Assembly: GCA_006503475.1 (NCBI GenBank)
Contig: RSEH01000050.1
Coordinates: forward strand, 123,110-187,109
Reading direction: 5' to 3'
DNA length: 64,000 nucleotides
Source: Stentor roeselii
Taxonomy: Eukaryota; Ciliophora; Heterotrichea; Heterotrichida; Stentoridae
Made by a program: the position numbers and the translations under genes. This document shows, in pieces, positions 19,953-28,516 of the stretch (position 1 is the stretch's first letter; each line of letters opens with the position of its first letter). A model generated the notes under the pieces. The model made no database searches, was not told where the DNA came from, and was given only the letters and a program-made list of their open reading frames with translations.

Positions 19953-21893
19953 TTAAATAACTGAAAGCATTAGAGTCTTGAATTCTTTGAGATCGATTTC
20001 GCCGTCTCCGTTTAAATCGCCTTCTGATACGAGTTTCTTGAAAAAGTCGTCGTCTCCTGTTTGGCCGAGGAACCTTCTGACTTCTTCTAGTGAAATTGTT
20101 CCACTGGAGTCCTGATCGTAAATCGCAAAAACGTTTTCGAGTAATTCATGTGATAATCTGCGTTGCCAGTCAAAAGTAGCAGTTAAGAACTCATTATAAT
20201 CCAAAAGTCCATTCAAATCAATATCACAAGCCTGAATAATATCCTTAACCGATCCAGCAGGACTAATAGACAACCCTTCAAACCCCCTGCTCAATTCCAA
20301 TTCAGTGAGTTGTCCATCACCATCAGTATCAAGTACAACAAAAGCATCTTTAAGTTCCCCAATTTCTTTATTAGTGACCATAGTAGAAGTAATAAAAGCC
20401 AAAGTTGCCTTTTGCAATCTTGAAGTCTTCTGAAACTTTTCCAGATTCTTCATCATTTCATTATTCAAAGTGACAGTCCTATTAATTTCCATAACAGAAC
20501 TCTGAACCCAAGGGCATCCCCAAGCTTCCTTCGCTGAGATCCTTCGCGAAACATCTTTCGTGAGCATCTTGACAACCAAATCTTTTGCATCAGAAGAGAC
20601 TTGTTTCCAGGCTTTTCCCGAGAACCTAATAACTCCTTTCCTTGACTTTGTCAAGATTTCTTCCTCAGTCTTTCCAGTGAAAGGAGCCACTCCAGACAAG
20701 AGAATAAAAAGAATAACCCCACAACTCCAAATATCATATTTTTCAGTGATATTCCCTGATGAGAACTCAGGAGCCATATAATAAGCCTAGATAAAATTTA
20801 CACTTCCGAAAAGATTTTGCCTGAATTGACCTGAGGACTGTGCAATGCCGAGATCGATGATTTTAACAGTATCTGATGAATTATCAGCAAACATTATATT
20901 TTCAGGTTTTAGGTCCATGTGGATGAAGCCTTTCTTATGAATGTGAATAAGACCTGATAATAGCTGGTACATGATTCGAGCTGCTGATTTCTCATCAAAA
21001 GTCTTTAAATGAATGATCCTGTCGAATAGTTCTCCACCAGTGCAAAGTTCAGTCACAATGCAAAGCTTGCTGACTTCTTCAACGACTTCAGTGACGCGAA
21101 TGATGTTTGGATGGTCTAAGGCTTTCAAGGTTTCAACTTCTGTTTGGATTTTTTTGGTTTGGTTTTCATCCAGATTGTTTTTTATTATTATTTTCACAGC
21201 TCTTTCCATGCGGCTTTGCACGTCGATCGCTTTTCGCACTACAGAAAAACTGCCTTTTCCTATAATTTCAGAAACGTCGTATTTACTGCGAAGTTCACAA
21301 GCTATCGAGTGGATGAAGACTTTTCTTAGAATTGGACTCACGATGTCTGTGATCCTCTTTTTGATAGAATTGTCTTTTACCAGATTCATCGCATCATCTA
21401 GTCCATCTTTTATTATCGCCACTTGTGAAGCGAGAATCGCTGAAGACTGTTCAATACCTGCAGAAATCACTCCACTTACTGAATTTACTCCTTTTTTCAG
21501 CATATTTTTCGAGATCTTGAAAGAGCTTCCTACTTTTGATGATAATTCAAGTGACTTTAAAGCTCCAATAGTTTCTCTAGTCGCAGTTTGCATAACCTTT
21601 GAGGTTTTTCGTTGACTGTCTCTAGCGGTTTCTTCAATTGTCTCAATGATTCTCGTTTTAGTCTCCGGGTTTGAAAGAGGCAGGTTGAAATCAGAGGCTA
21701 TTTGATTAGGTTTAAAAGGTTTTTTCACTTTTAGTGATTCATTTTCATTGGTGACGACAGGAGGTTCATCAAGACTGAGCTGCATTCGAGGACTTATAAT
21801 GTTTTCTGATTGACTGCTCATGTTCCGAGGGTCCTTCATTGTCGAATTTACTTCAGGTTCATTCGATGGTCGTTGTTGCTGGCAGCATCCCAT
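19953..21893 (-). CDS. Calcium-dependent protein kinase (CDPK), N-myristoylation motif, one 15-nt intron
   Basis: Exons are complement(20802-21893) and complement(19953-20786), giving 641 aa. I chose the start giving MGCCQQQRP (Gly2 for myristoylation, Cys3/4 for palmitoylation); the frame stays open upstream to 22040 but would overlap the divergent gene. The kinase domain (about 205-460) has GKGSFSVV, AVKIIIK, HMDLKPEN and DLG. The intron falls between FGS and AYYMAPE of the activation segment. Four canonical EF-hands follow: DTDGDGQLTELE, DIDLNGLLDYNE, DQDSSGTISLEE and DLNGDGEIDLKE. HRD is HMD with the catalytic Asp kept. It is a Ca2+-activated Ser/Thr kinase, probably membrane-anchored. 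The roughly 200-residue N-terminal extension is unrecognised. Confidence 0.94.
20787..20801 (-). other. 15-nt intron in CDPK gene
   Basis: On the coding strand GTAAATTTTATCTAG, phase 0. Removing it joins the FGS and AYYMAPE halves of the activation segment. Retaining it gives four extra residues and a TAG stop in the middle of the kinase domain. The A at position 10 fits a branch point 5 nt from the 3' end. Confidence 0.95.
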
Positions 21894-21910
21894 ATTAGAA
21901 CTTATAATCC
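21894..21910. promoter_or_regulatory. 17-bp bidirectional intergenic region between two MGCC genes
   Basis: Only 17 bp separate the start codons of the CDPK (minus) and the MGCC protein (plus). The sequence includes TTATAA on the plus strand. Any promoter elements must therefore extend into one or both coding regions, or both leaders are essentially absent. This reading depends on the MGCC starts being correct. Confidence 0.5.
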
Positions 21911-22630
21911 ATGGGGTGTTGCTCATCCAGACCAAAGAAGGTCGAAGGCCCAGAGTTGAAATTCTTGGAAGCAGAAGCGATTTTAAAGTACCAAAACCAC
22001 GACGCCAAGCAGATCTACTCAGTGCACACAAGCCACTCAACTTCTAAAACGATTTCAATCGATCAGTTCTTGGAAATCTCTAAAGTTCTACACCTTGGGT
22101 TCTCTCAGAAGACTTCTTCTCAGTTCTTGATACTTGAAAAGTTTTACGATTCTTTTAAAACTGGGGAAAATTTCAAGAAGCAAGAAATGATCACGCTTGG
22201 AATTGTGCAGAGTCATAGTCTTGATGAGGTAAAAGCTCAGTTCTTGTTTAAAACTTTTAAGAAGGAGGACTCGGATGAGTTGGAAAAGCAGAGTGTTGGC
22301 AGGATTCATGATATTTTGTTTAAAGTGACTGTGAAGAGAGCTTTGTTGCTTGTAAAGGATGACCCGAAGCATAAGATTGACCCAGTGCAAAGTGAAGAAT
22401 ACCTGAAAAACTTAAATGAAGGCAGAGAGGACTTCAGGGAACACTTCATTATCAGCATTGTTGGTGACGGCGAGTCAGTCTCTGAAAAAGGCTTCATTGA
22501 CTGGTTCAAAGACCCGAAAAATTCCGGAATTCTTTCAAGTTCTGGCTTTCGAAAAGCACTTTACAGTTACTCTCCAGCCAATCACCATCAAAAGTCCCAT
22601 GAAGGACTGACAGTATCAGCCAACTCTTAG
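21911..22630 (+). CDS. MGCC-type, probably lipid-anchored, EF-hand-like protein
   Basis: 239 aa. The N-terminus MGCCSSRPKK has Gly2, Cys3, Cys4 and Ser6, a strong pattern for myristoylation plus palmitoylation. The remainder is helical, with spacing reminiscent of calcineurin-B/NCS-like EF-hand proteins (for example FYDSFKTGENFKKQEM near 75 and FKTFKKEDSDELEKQS near 115). The loops lack a full set of Ca2+ ligands, so any EF-hands are degenerate; this is inference. It diverges from the CDPK, whose N-terminus also starts MGCC, across 17 bp, which suggests coordinated expression of two membrane-tethered signalling proteins. It ends TAG, 22 bp before the next gene. Confidence 0.8.
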   Translation: MGCCSSRPKKVEGPELKFLEAEAILKYQNHDAKQIYSVHTSHSTSKTISIDQFLEISKVLHLGFSQKTSSQFLILEKFYDSFKTGENFKKQEMITLGIVQSHSLDEVKAQFLFKTFKKEDSDELEKQSVGRIHDILFKVTVKRALLLVKDDPKHKIDPVQSEEYLKNLNEGREDFREHFIISIVGDGESVSEKGFIDWFKDPKNSGILSSSGFRKALYSYSPANHHQKSHEGLTVSANS

Positions 22631-22652
22631 CTTATTTCACCTTAAAATAAAA

Positions 22653-24074
22653 ATGATGCAAGATTCGTTTGAAGCCAAGATCATCAGAGTCGATGGATTG
22701 GAACAAGAAAGTCTTATTTGCAAAGTTTTTTATAATTCTCGCAAATATGACGACTTTCGGCCTCTGGCACAACAGCGCAGTCTTCAGTTGTCAGGAGGAG
22801 GAATTTTCACTTTTTCTTTTAAATCCGGCGAAATTCAAAAATCCGTCAGTTTAAAACTTTCACTTTTCTTTGAAGACGGTGCACATTGGCTGCCTTTATT
22901 TGAAAAAAATACTTTGCTTGATGAGCTGCCGCAAGAAACTGCAGCTCCTCGGTTTTTAATCGTTTTGGGTCAGAGCAAAGCTCTGACCATGATTGAGGAA
23001 ACTTTAGAAAAACTGGAAGAAAGTAGTTTAAATGTCTCTGAAAGTGAAAAAATGAAGGATTCTGACTGTCAGTCGACTTTTACCCGTGATTTTCTTGAAA
23101 GTATTGAAAGTGACTTGCTTGAAAACAGCTTTGACGAAGACCACAACAGTTTTTTTCAGTCAAATGACGAGAAACTTTCAAAAATCTGGGAAAAAGAAGC
23201 CTTAATCGAAAGAAACATCGAAAGCTCGAAAGACTCATCTTTCTCAAAATCTTCTAAAGTCCACAAATATGAAAAAATATTGAGCGAGTTAAGAAATCAG
23301 ATGTTAAAAAATGAAGAATACGAAGAAAACATCTTGAAACTCACTCAAAACTTCAACGAACAGGTTGAAAGAAGCCATCTTAGAGAAACTTCACTTATTC
23401 AACTTGTCCAAGCGAAAGAAGTTCAGGCAAAGCAAGCCTTGATTGAAATTTCTGAATTGAGGTTCCAGTGTCAGAAGTTAGAAATTGAAAACAAAAGATT
23501 AAGCGATGTTAACTTAGGACTCAATAATCAACTCAACTTTTCATCAGTCGTTTTCGCTGAGTTGCAGTCATTAAGAGTGAAAGTCCAGGAAATGCAAAGA
23601 AAGACTTTAGAAGAACTTGAAATGAAAACAAATGAATCTACCTTGAATCACTTGCAAAGGACTCCTTGCAGGTCAAGACCAGGTGAATTAGATTTGAAAG
23701 ACTCACAAAACTCGTCGATTTTTTTTGATGATCTAGAAGATGCTGTTAGAATCCAAACAAAATTGATGAACTTGCCGCAGATGCTTGTCAGGGATAAAGA
23801 ACAAACTTATCTTTATGGAAATAGAAAAATCAGTCTTTTTCTTGAAAATGGAGAACTCATGTGTCGTCTTGGGGTCAATTTTCACCCTTTTCAGGAATTT
23901 ATGAAAAATTTCGTCCTTGATACCAACGCTGTTCAGCCTATCAAGAAAAGGTTTAATGTTGATAAAAAAATTGACAGTGAATATGATGAAGAAAATTTCA
24001 AAGAAATTGCAAAAGTTACAAGAAATAGAAATATTCGGAAATGTTGTTTGAAAAAAAATAATTGTAAATATTAG
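22653..24074 (+). CDS. Protein with N-terminal beta (C2-like) domain and coiled coil
   Basis: 473 aa. Residues about 5-112 alternate short hydrophobic strands (FEAKIIRVDGLEQ, IFTFSFK, VSLKLSLFFEDG, RFLIVLGQ) as in a C2-like beta sandwich with no obvious Ca2+-binding Asp set. An acidic Ser-rich linker follows, then a coiled coil from about 205 to 330 and a short basic tail. This is the layout of many centrosomal or ciliary scaffold proteins; no specific family was identified. It lies 22 bp after the MGCC gene on the same strand. Its TAG stop overlaps the TAA of the minus-strand small gene at 24071. Confidence 0.8.
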   Translation: MMQDSFEAKIIRVDGLEQESLICKVFYNSRKYDDFRPLAQQRSLQLSGGGIFTFSFKSGEIQKSVSLKLSLFFEDGAHWLPLFEKNTLLDELPQETAAPRFLIVLGQSKALTMIEETLEKLEESSLNVSESEKMKDSDCQSTFTRDFLESIESDLLENSFDEDHNSFFQSNDEKLSKIWEKEALIERNIESSKDSSFSKSSKVHKYEKILSELRNQMLKNEEYEENILKLTQNFNEQVERSHLRETSLIQLVQAKEVQAKQALIEISELRFQCQKLEIENKRLSDVNLGLNNQLNFSSVVFAELQSLRVKVQEMQRKTLEELEMKTNESTLNHLQRTPCRSRPGELDLKDSQNSSIFFDDLEDAVRIQTKLMNLPQMLVRDKEQTYLYGNRKISLFLENGELMCRLGVNFHPFQEFMKNFVLDTNAVQPIKKRFNVDKKIDSEYDEENFKEIAKVTRNRNIRKCCLKKNNCKY

Positions 24075-24319
24075 TTGTTTGAAAAAGGGAAAAGATAGAC
24101 TTTTCTTTTTAGTTTTAGGGTTGATCTTTGGATTGATAGATGAATAGTTGTTTTTTGAGGGGATAGAAGCTTTGATAGGCTTTTTTGAACGGATTCTGAA
24201 CTTCTGAGAATTGAGTGGACTTCGGGTTTTGTGAATCTTGGTCTTAGTCGAGTGGAACTTGTGGATTTTCTGTTGATTTTTGGGAAGGTTGGGAGAAATC
24301 CTTTTTCATTGCTACTCAT
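24071..24319 (-). CDS. Small hypothetical basic protein
   Basis: 82 aa, Ser/Arg/Lys-rich, with no recognised domain. Support comes from its filling the gap between two genes without intruding on either coding sequence, from an ATG in the recurrent TTATAAATGAG context, and from codon choice like its neighbours. Its TAA shares bases with the TAG of the convergent gene (TTAG at 24071-24074). A diverging start lies 164 bp from the oxysterol-binding protein ATG. Chance openness over 82 codons in AT-rich DNA is unlikely but not excluded. Confidence 0.5.
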   Translation of the reverse strand: MSSNEKGFLPTFPKINRKSTSSTRLRPRFTKPEVHSILRSSESVQKSLSKLLSPQKTTIHLSIQRSTLKLKRKVYLFPFSNN

Positions 24320-24483
24320 TTATAAGGATTAGTTACTGGATAGGATTATATTCTAAATCCCTTCAACTCTTAAAAAATCCAATTGAATCACATATGGTTG
24401 AATAAAATAATAAAACTAAAAACCCCTCAAAACACAAACAAAACATCTTCTCTAAATACCCAAATTCAATCTCTTATAAATCA

Positions 24484-26208
24484 ATGGAAGGTTATCTAAA
24501 GAAATGGACAAATATTGTAACCCGTTGGAAAAGGAGATATTTTATTCTCACAAGTAATCTCCTAATTTACTCAAACACAAAAGACGCGAAAGAACTAGGA
24601 AGGGTCTACATCAGCACCACATCAATACAACTAACTGACAAGCACATCATCGTCCTTGAAACCGGTCTGGCCACTCTTCAACTAAAAGCATCAACCGACA
24701 AAGAAACTCAAGACTGGTTCTTAGCTTTAAAACATTGCAAAGATACTCTCGAGTACCACGCAACAGAACAAGAATATTCCAGAAATCGTTTTGATAGTTG
24801 CGCTGATTTGATTGAATCTCAGACTTATCTTCAGAGGTTGCACTCACTTTATGCGAAACTTGAAGAAGAAGTTGATAATTTTCCAGAGGAACTTAAAGAA
24901 CATACTCAGATTTTCATGGAACTTGCGAATGAATTTAGAAATACTGCTTTTGATAGTCTTAACTTGTTGGATGAGGAGAGGAAGAAGGATTTGGATGATA
25001 AGGATGAGTTTATGTCGGTTGATGAGTTTGAAGATGCAAAGTCTCATGCTACGTTTTTTGATGATTTGAAAAATAGGGACTTGCAATTACCTTTTAGAGA
25101 TAAGTTACCTGTTTCTAGGAATCCTAATCAGAAGATTAATATTTGGAGAGTTTTGAAGGATACTATTGGAAAGGATCTTAGTAAGATGGCAGTCCCAGTA
25201 TATTTCAACGAGCCACTTTCCTTCTTACAAAGATTCACAGAAGACCTGACCTACAGTTCAATTCTAATAAAAGCATCAGAAGAGCAAGACCCATGCCTAA
25301 GACTAGCACTTGTCTGCTGTTTCGCAGTATCAGGTTACGCCGGTTCAGACGAGCGTCTAATGAAGCCTTTCAACCCATTACTAGGAGAAACATTCGAGTT
25401 AGAAAAAGACGGTTTCCGTGTAATATCAGAGCAAGTGAGTCACCACCCTCCAATATCCGCAATTCACTGTGACCACCCCGAGTTCGTATTTTACGCTTAT
25501 TCAAGAGTAAACACAAGCTTCAAAGGCACCTACCTGCGAGTGAAGCCCGAAGGAAAATTCCATCTTCTTCTTCACCGAACAAAAGACCACTACATCTGGG
25601 AAAAGCCCTACACGAACGTCAACAACTTAGTGATCGGAAAGGTAAATGTCGACCATCACGGCACCATTCTCGTTGAAAACCTCGAAACAGGCCATTCAAC
25701 AAAAGTCCTCTTCAAGAAAAAAAGCTGGTTTTCAAAAGACTTTCACCAAGTTTCCGCCTCAATCACTGACCTAGACGGAAAAGAAAAATTTCAAATCTCA
25801 GGACAATGGAGCAGTAGTTTAAAAATCACGAATAAAATAACAGGTGAGGAAATCATCGGCTTCCAAGTGAAGAACCCTCCATCAGGACATGACTTTTACT
25901 ATCATTTCAGTGAATTCGCAATGCAACTCAACCTTCCTCCAGAGATCATCTCAGGAGTGGCTCCGACTGACAGCAGAAGAAGACCTGACCAACGCGCTTT
26001 AGAAAATGGAGAAGTTGAATTAGCTGCTCGGGAAAAGCACCGGGTCGAAGAAAAACAAAGAGCAGCAAGAAAGATCAGAGAAGAGGCGAAAGTCGAATGG
26101 AAACCTGTGTGGTTCGAAACTGACCATGAAGGCGACTGGGTGTATAAAGGAGGGTACTGGCAGGCGAAACATTATCAAGAGTTTCAAAGATGTCCTGATA
26201 TTTTTTAG
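24484..26208 (+). CDS. Oxysterol-binding protein-related protein (PH + ORD)
   Basis: 574 aa. A PH domain (about 1-92, MEGYLKKW...RWKRRYFIL and a C-terminal Trp in QDWFLALK) precedes a helical linker and the OSBP-related lipid-transfer domain (about 220-550). The fingerprint EQVSHHPPISA lies near 316 and NPLLGETFE near 298. Such proteins exchange sterol and phosphoinositide at membrane contact sites. No FFAT motif or ankyrin repeats were seen, so this is a medium-length ORP. It ends TAG. The convergent TPR gene stops only 12 bp away, and if that TGA were read through the two stop codons would abut exactly at 26208/26209. Confidence 0.96.
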   Translation: MEGYLKKWTNIVTRWKRRYFILTSNLLIYSNTKDAKELGRVYISTTSIQLTDKHIIVLETGLATLQLKASTDKETQDWFLALKHCKDTLEYHATEQEYSRNRFDSCADLIESQTYLQRLHSLYAKLEEEVDNFPEELKEHTQIFMELANEFRNTAFDSLNLLDEERKKDLDDKDEFMSVDEFEDAKSHATFFDDLKNRDLQLPFRDKLPVSRNPNQKINIWRVLKDTIGKDLSKMAVPVYFNEPLSFLQRFTEDLTYSSILIKASEEQDPCLRLALVCCFAVSGYAGSDERLMKPFNPLLGETFELEKDGFRVISEQVSHHPPISAIHCDHPEFVFYAYSRVNTSFKGTYLRVKPEGKFHLLLHRTKDHYIWEKPYTNVNNLVIGKVNVDHHGTILVENLETGHSTKVLFKKKSWFSKDFHQVSASITDLDGKEKFQISGQWSSSLKITNKITGEEIIGFQVKNPPSGHDFYYHFSEFAMQLNLPPEIISGVAPTDSRRRPDQRALENGEVELAAREKHRVEEKQRAARKIREEAKVEWKPVWFETDHEGDWVYKGGYWQAKHYQEFQRCPDIF

Positions 26209-26220
26209 TTATTTGTACAT

Positions 26221-27093
26221 TCAGGAAAGTAGGTTTTTTAAACGGTCAATTGCATTTGAAAACCTTCGGAAACCGCCGGAGAATTTCTTGAGAAGATCCT
26301 CGCGATGAACTTGGTCTTCTTTTTCGTAGTCGGTTGACTGGTTCCTTGGCTTTACTATTGAAGGAAGTTTCTGGTCTTTGTAGTGATTTAAACCGTATTC
26401 TTTTAGTTTTATTGAACGGGTTGGGCCTAAGCTTGAAGATGCTATTTTTCCTTGTTCTCGCAGTTCGCGACGACTTTGGATGAAGGAGTTTAAACTGTTT
26501 GAATGGGTTTTTATGTGCTGGAGGGAGTCTTTTAACTTTAATGTCATCGGGTTCTGAAGGCCGAGGTTTTCACTGGCGAGGTTGAAACCGGTTTGGTAGA
26601 ATTTTAAGGATTTTTCGTATTTTCTTAAAATTTCGTGCTCGACTCCTAGGTTGTAGTTTGCTGCGATTAGGGAGTTTAGAACCTGGTCTTTTGTTTTATT
26701 GTCGTTTTCGTAACCTTGTAGGTATTTTAGTGCTGAAAAACAGCTGGATATAGCTTTTGAGTGCTTTCCTAAAGAGGAGAAAATCGCACAGAGGTTCAAG
26801 TGGGTCGTCGCCAAATCTAAAGGCTCTGCGAAGTTCTCAATTTCGATTTTCAGGACTTTTTGCAGGTAGTTTAAAGAAACATTCGGCTGTTTTATCGACT
26901 TATGGTAACAAGCCAGATTATTGTAAGTCACTGCCAGCAGATTTGGCTTATTTTCGAGGTTTAAAGATTTGTTGTCGCGTTCTAAGATTTCTTCTGCTTG
27001 TTGCAGCAGTTTTAAAGCATACTTTGGCTTATCAAGAGTGCTCATCGCCTGGCAGTTAAGTAGCAGGACATGAGAAGAGATGTCATCATCCAT
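26221..27093 (-). CDS. TPR-repeat protein
   Basis: 290 aa. At least four tetratricopeptide-like helical pairs occupy about 5-190, for example AVTYNNLACYHKSIKQPNVS, ATTHLNLCAIFSSLGKHSKA and AANYNLGVEHEILRKYEKS. A basic Ser-rich tail follows. It is a scaffold for protein-protein contacts; the partner is unknown. It ends in TGA (26221-26223), one of few in the window. Reading on gives four more codons (Trp-Met-Tyr-Lys if UGA were Trp) and then TAA directly abutting the neighbour's TAG. Confidence 0.85.
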   Translation of the reverse strand: MDDDISSHVLLLNCQAMSTLDKPKYALKLLQQAEEILERDNKSLNLENKPNLLAVTYNNLACYHKSIKQPNVSLNYLQKVLKIEIENFAEPLDLATTHLNLCAIFSSLGKHSKAISSCFSALKYLQGYENDNKTKDQVLNSLIAANYNLGVEHEILRKYEKSLKFYQTGFNLASENLGLQNPMTLKLKDSLQHIKTHSNSLNSFIQSRRELREQGKIASSSLGPTRSIKLKEYGLNHYKDQKLPSIVKPRNQSTDYEKEDQVHREDLLKKFSGGFRRFSNAIDRLKNLLS

Positions 27094-27689
27094 TTAGTGG
27101 ATTAATACAGATGAACTACAAGAATTAGTCAAGATTGAGCATAAGAGAAGGCTTGAATTAATTCAAGCTAGGTGTAAGGAGATAGAATTAAAGATTTCTG
27201 CAATAAATGTTGAAGTAAGAATCAGTTTATAACGTTAGTAATTTCAAGAAATAAGATTTTTTAAAGAAGGAAGATCTTTGGAGAAGTAAGATCTTTTAAG
27301 AAGTAAGATCTTTCAAGAATTAATTTTTTTAAGTAATAAGTCTTTAAATTCACATACTTTTTCAATAAGAAAGGCCCCTTAAGAAGTAAGGTCTTTTTAA
27401 AAGAATATCTTTCAACAATTCAGATCAAATCACTACCACATGAAAATTCATCTTAAAGAAAAAAAATCCTCAATAATTTCAATTTCCTAAAAATTTCAAT
27501 AATCCAAGTACCCTAAAATCTCGAATCCTTTCAGTTAATTATTTAATAACTATAACCTTTTAATAAAAGCACTATTCCAAATACCCTAAACCCCAATCTC
27601 TAATCCTTTCAGTGAATAATTTAACTATAACCTTTTAATCCAATCATTATTCAAATACCCTAAACTCAATCTCGAATCCTTTCAGTTAA
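27094..27689. other. Gap with two families of degenerate direct repeats
   Basis: No gene supported. About 27250-27400 holds several copies of an AAGAAGTAAGATCTTT-like string. Nearer the RquA-like gene, two diverged copies of that gene's own 3' end are found (see the repeat at 27505-27714). Otherwise the stretch is AT-rich. Confidence 0.7.
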
Positions 27690-27714
27690 TTATTTAATAA
27701 CTATAACCTTTTGA
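27505..27714. repeat. Three diverged direct copies of about 60 bp, the third overlapping the RquA-like 3' end
   Basis: Copies at about 27505-27564, 27578-27639 and 27651-27714 share ACCCTAAA, then ATCCTTTCAGT, then AACTATAACCTTTT. The last copy contains the final codons and stop of the minus-strand methyltransferase-like gene (KVIVIK, TAA at 27690). The stretch from coding end into 3' flank has therefore been duplicated twice downstream and has diverged by small indels. Confidence 0.85.
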
Positions 27715-28397
27715 TACAATCCTCCAAAGTAAGTTTCTTTTTTAATTTCTGAAACCTGAGGAATCCAGGTCCTTATCTCAGTCTTCCAAAGATCCAACGC
27801 GAAAGGTTCAAGATACTTCAAAATAGGAATCATCACATATCGAAAAGGATTCACCCAAGTCGGTTTATGATAATCCACAAAAACCGCTTTTCCTCCAGGT
27901 TTCAAAACTCTAATCGCTTGTTCAATAGTCCCTTTCCTGACATTTTCCGGCATTTCATGTAGTAAAAAGAAGACAATTACATTATCAAAAGAACCATCAG
28001 GGAACTCAAGACAACTCGAATCTTGCTGACTCAAGACAACATTTTCAAAGCCACTGATTTTTTTTTCCAGGTTTTTAAGCTGAATCTGAGCGACGTCAAT
28101 TACATGAATTTCTGAATTCGGGTGATTTTTCGCAAGTTTCTCAGTAAAGTCGCCATAAACGCAGGCGACTTGAAGGACTGTTGAAGGGTTTTTAAACTCG
28201 GCCAAGGCGATATCTCGAAGCTTGTAAAAATTGCCCCAGAGGATCAAGTTGACAAGCCATTGTCTTTCGAAGAACCAGACTGCGTTAGGATGGACGTAAG
28301 CCCACCAGTAGGTATCGGTTAAGTACTTCGGAAGCTGAGGAGCTGTGGTCTGCTTGTTTTCAGTGATGAGTCTCTTCAGCGATCTGATACCTTTCAT
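27690..28397 (-). CDS. rquA: RquA-like enzyme of rhodoquinone biosynthesis
   Basis: 235 aa class I SAM-fold protein. The diagnostic feature is motif I, VLQVACVYGDFTEKLA (near 65-80), which lacks the acidic/Gly-rich E/DxGxG of ordinary UbiE/COQ5 methyltransferases and matches RquA. Other RquA-like blocks are TYWWAYVHPNAVWFFERQW (29-47), FFLLHEMPENVR, LKPGGKAVFVDYHKP, EPFALDLWKTEI and the C-terminal FGGLYQKV. RquA converts ubiquinone to rhodoquinone, the low-potential quinone used for fumarate reduction in hypoxic mitochondria. The basic start (MKGIRSLKRLITENK) could be a mitochondrial presequence. RquA occurs patchily in eukaryotes and is attributed to lateral transfer. A COQ5-like methyltransferase is the alternative, but motif I argues against it. 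Confidence 0.85.
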   Translation of the reverse strand: MKGIRSLKRLITENKQTTAPQLPKYLTDTYWWAYVHPNAVWFFERQWLVNLILWGNFYKLRDIALAEFKNPSTVLQVACVYGDFTEKLAKNHPNSEIHVIDVAQIQLKNLEKKISGFENVVLSQQDSSCLEFPDGSFDNVIVFFLLHEMPENVRKGTIEQAIRVLKPGGKAVFVDYHKPTWVNPFRYVMIPILKYLEPFALDLWKTEIRTWIPQVSEIKKETYFGGLYQKVIVIK

Positions 28398-28516
28398 TAT
28401 TTATGGTCATAAATAAGAATTAGTCTTACTGTACTAATTTAGATGAATCTTGCAAATGTTTTGGATGGGAAATGATGAAGGTTTTAAGGGTTAGGTGAAT
28501 TAGAGTTATTCTGGAA

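Noticed and set aside
21894-22040. Upstream extension of the CDPK frame by 49 codons
   Set aside because: It would overlap the divergent MGCC gene and bury a strong myristoylation start. Composition is unlike the rest of the protein.
27570-27600. CCCTAAACCCC-like string as an internal telomere or chromosome-breakage site
   Set aside because: It differs from CCCTAACA, is not tandem, and is explained by the 3'-end-derived repeat.
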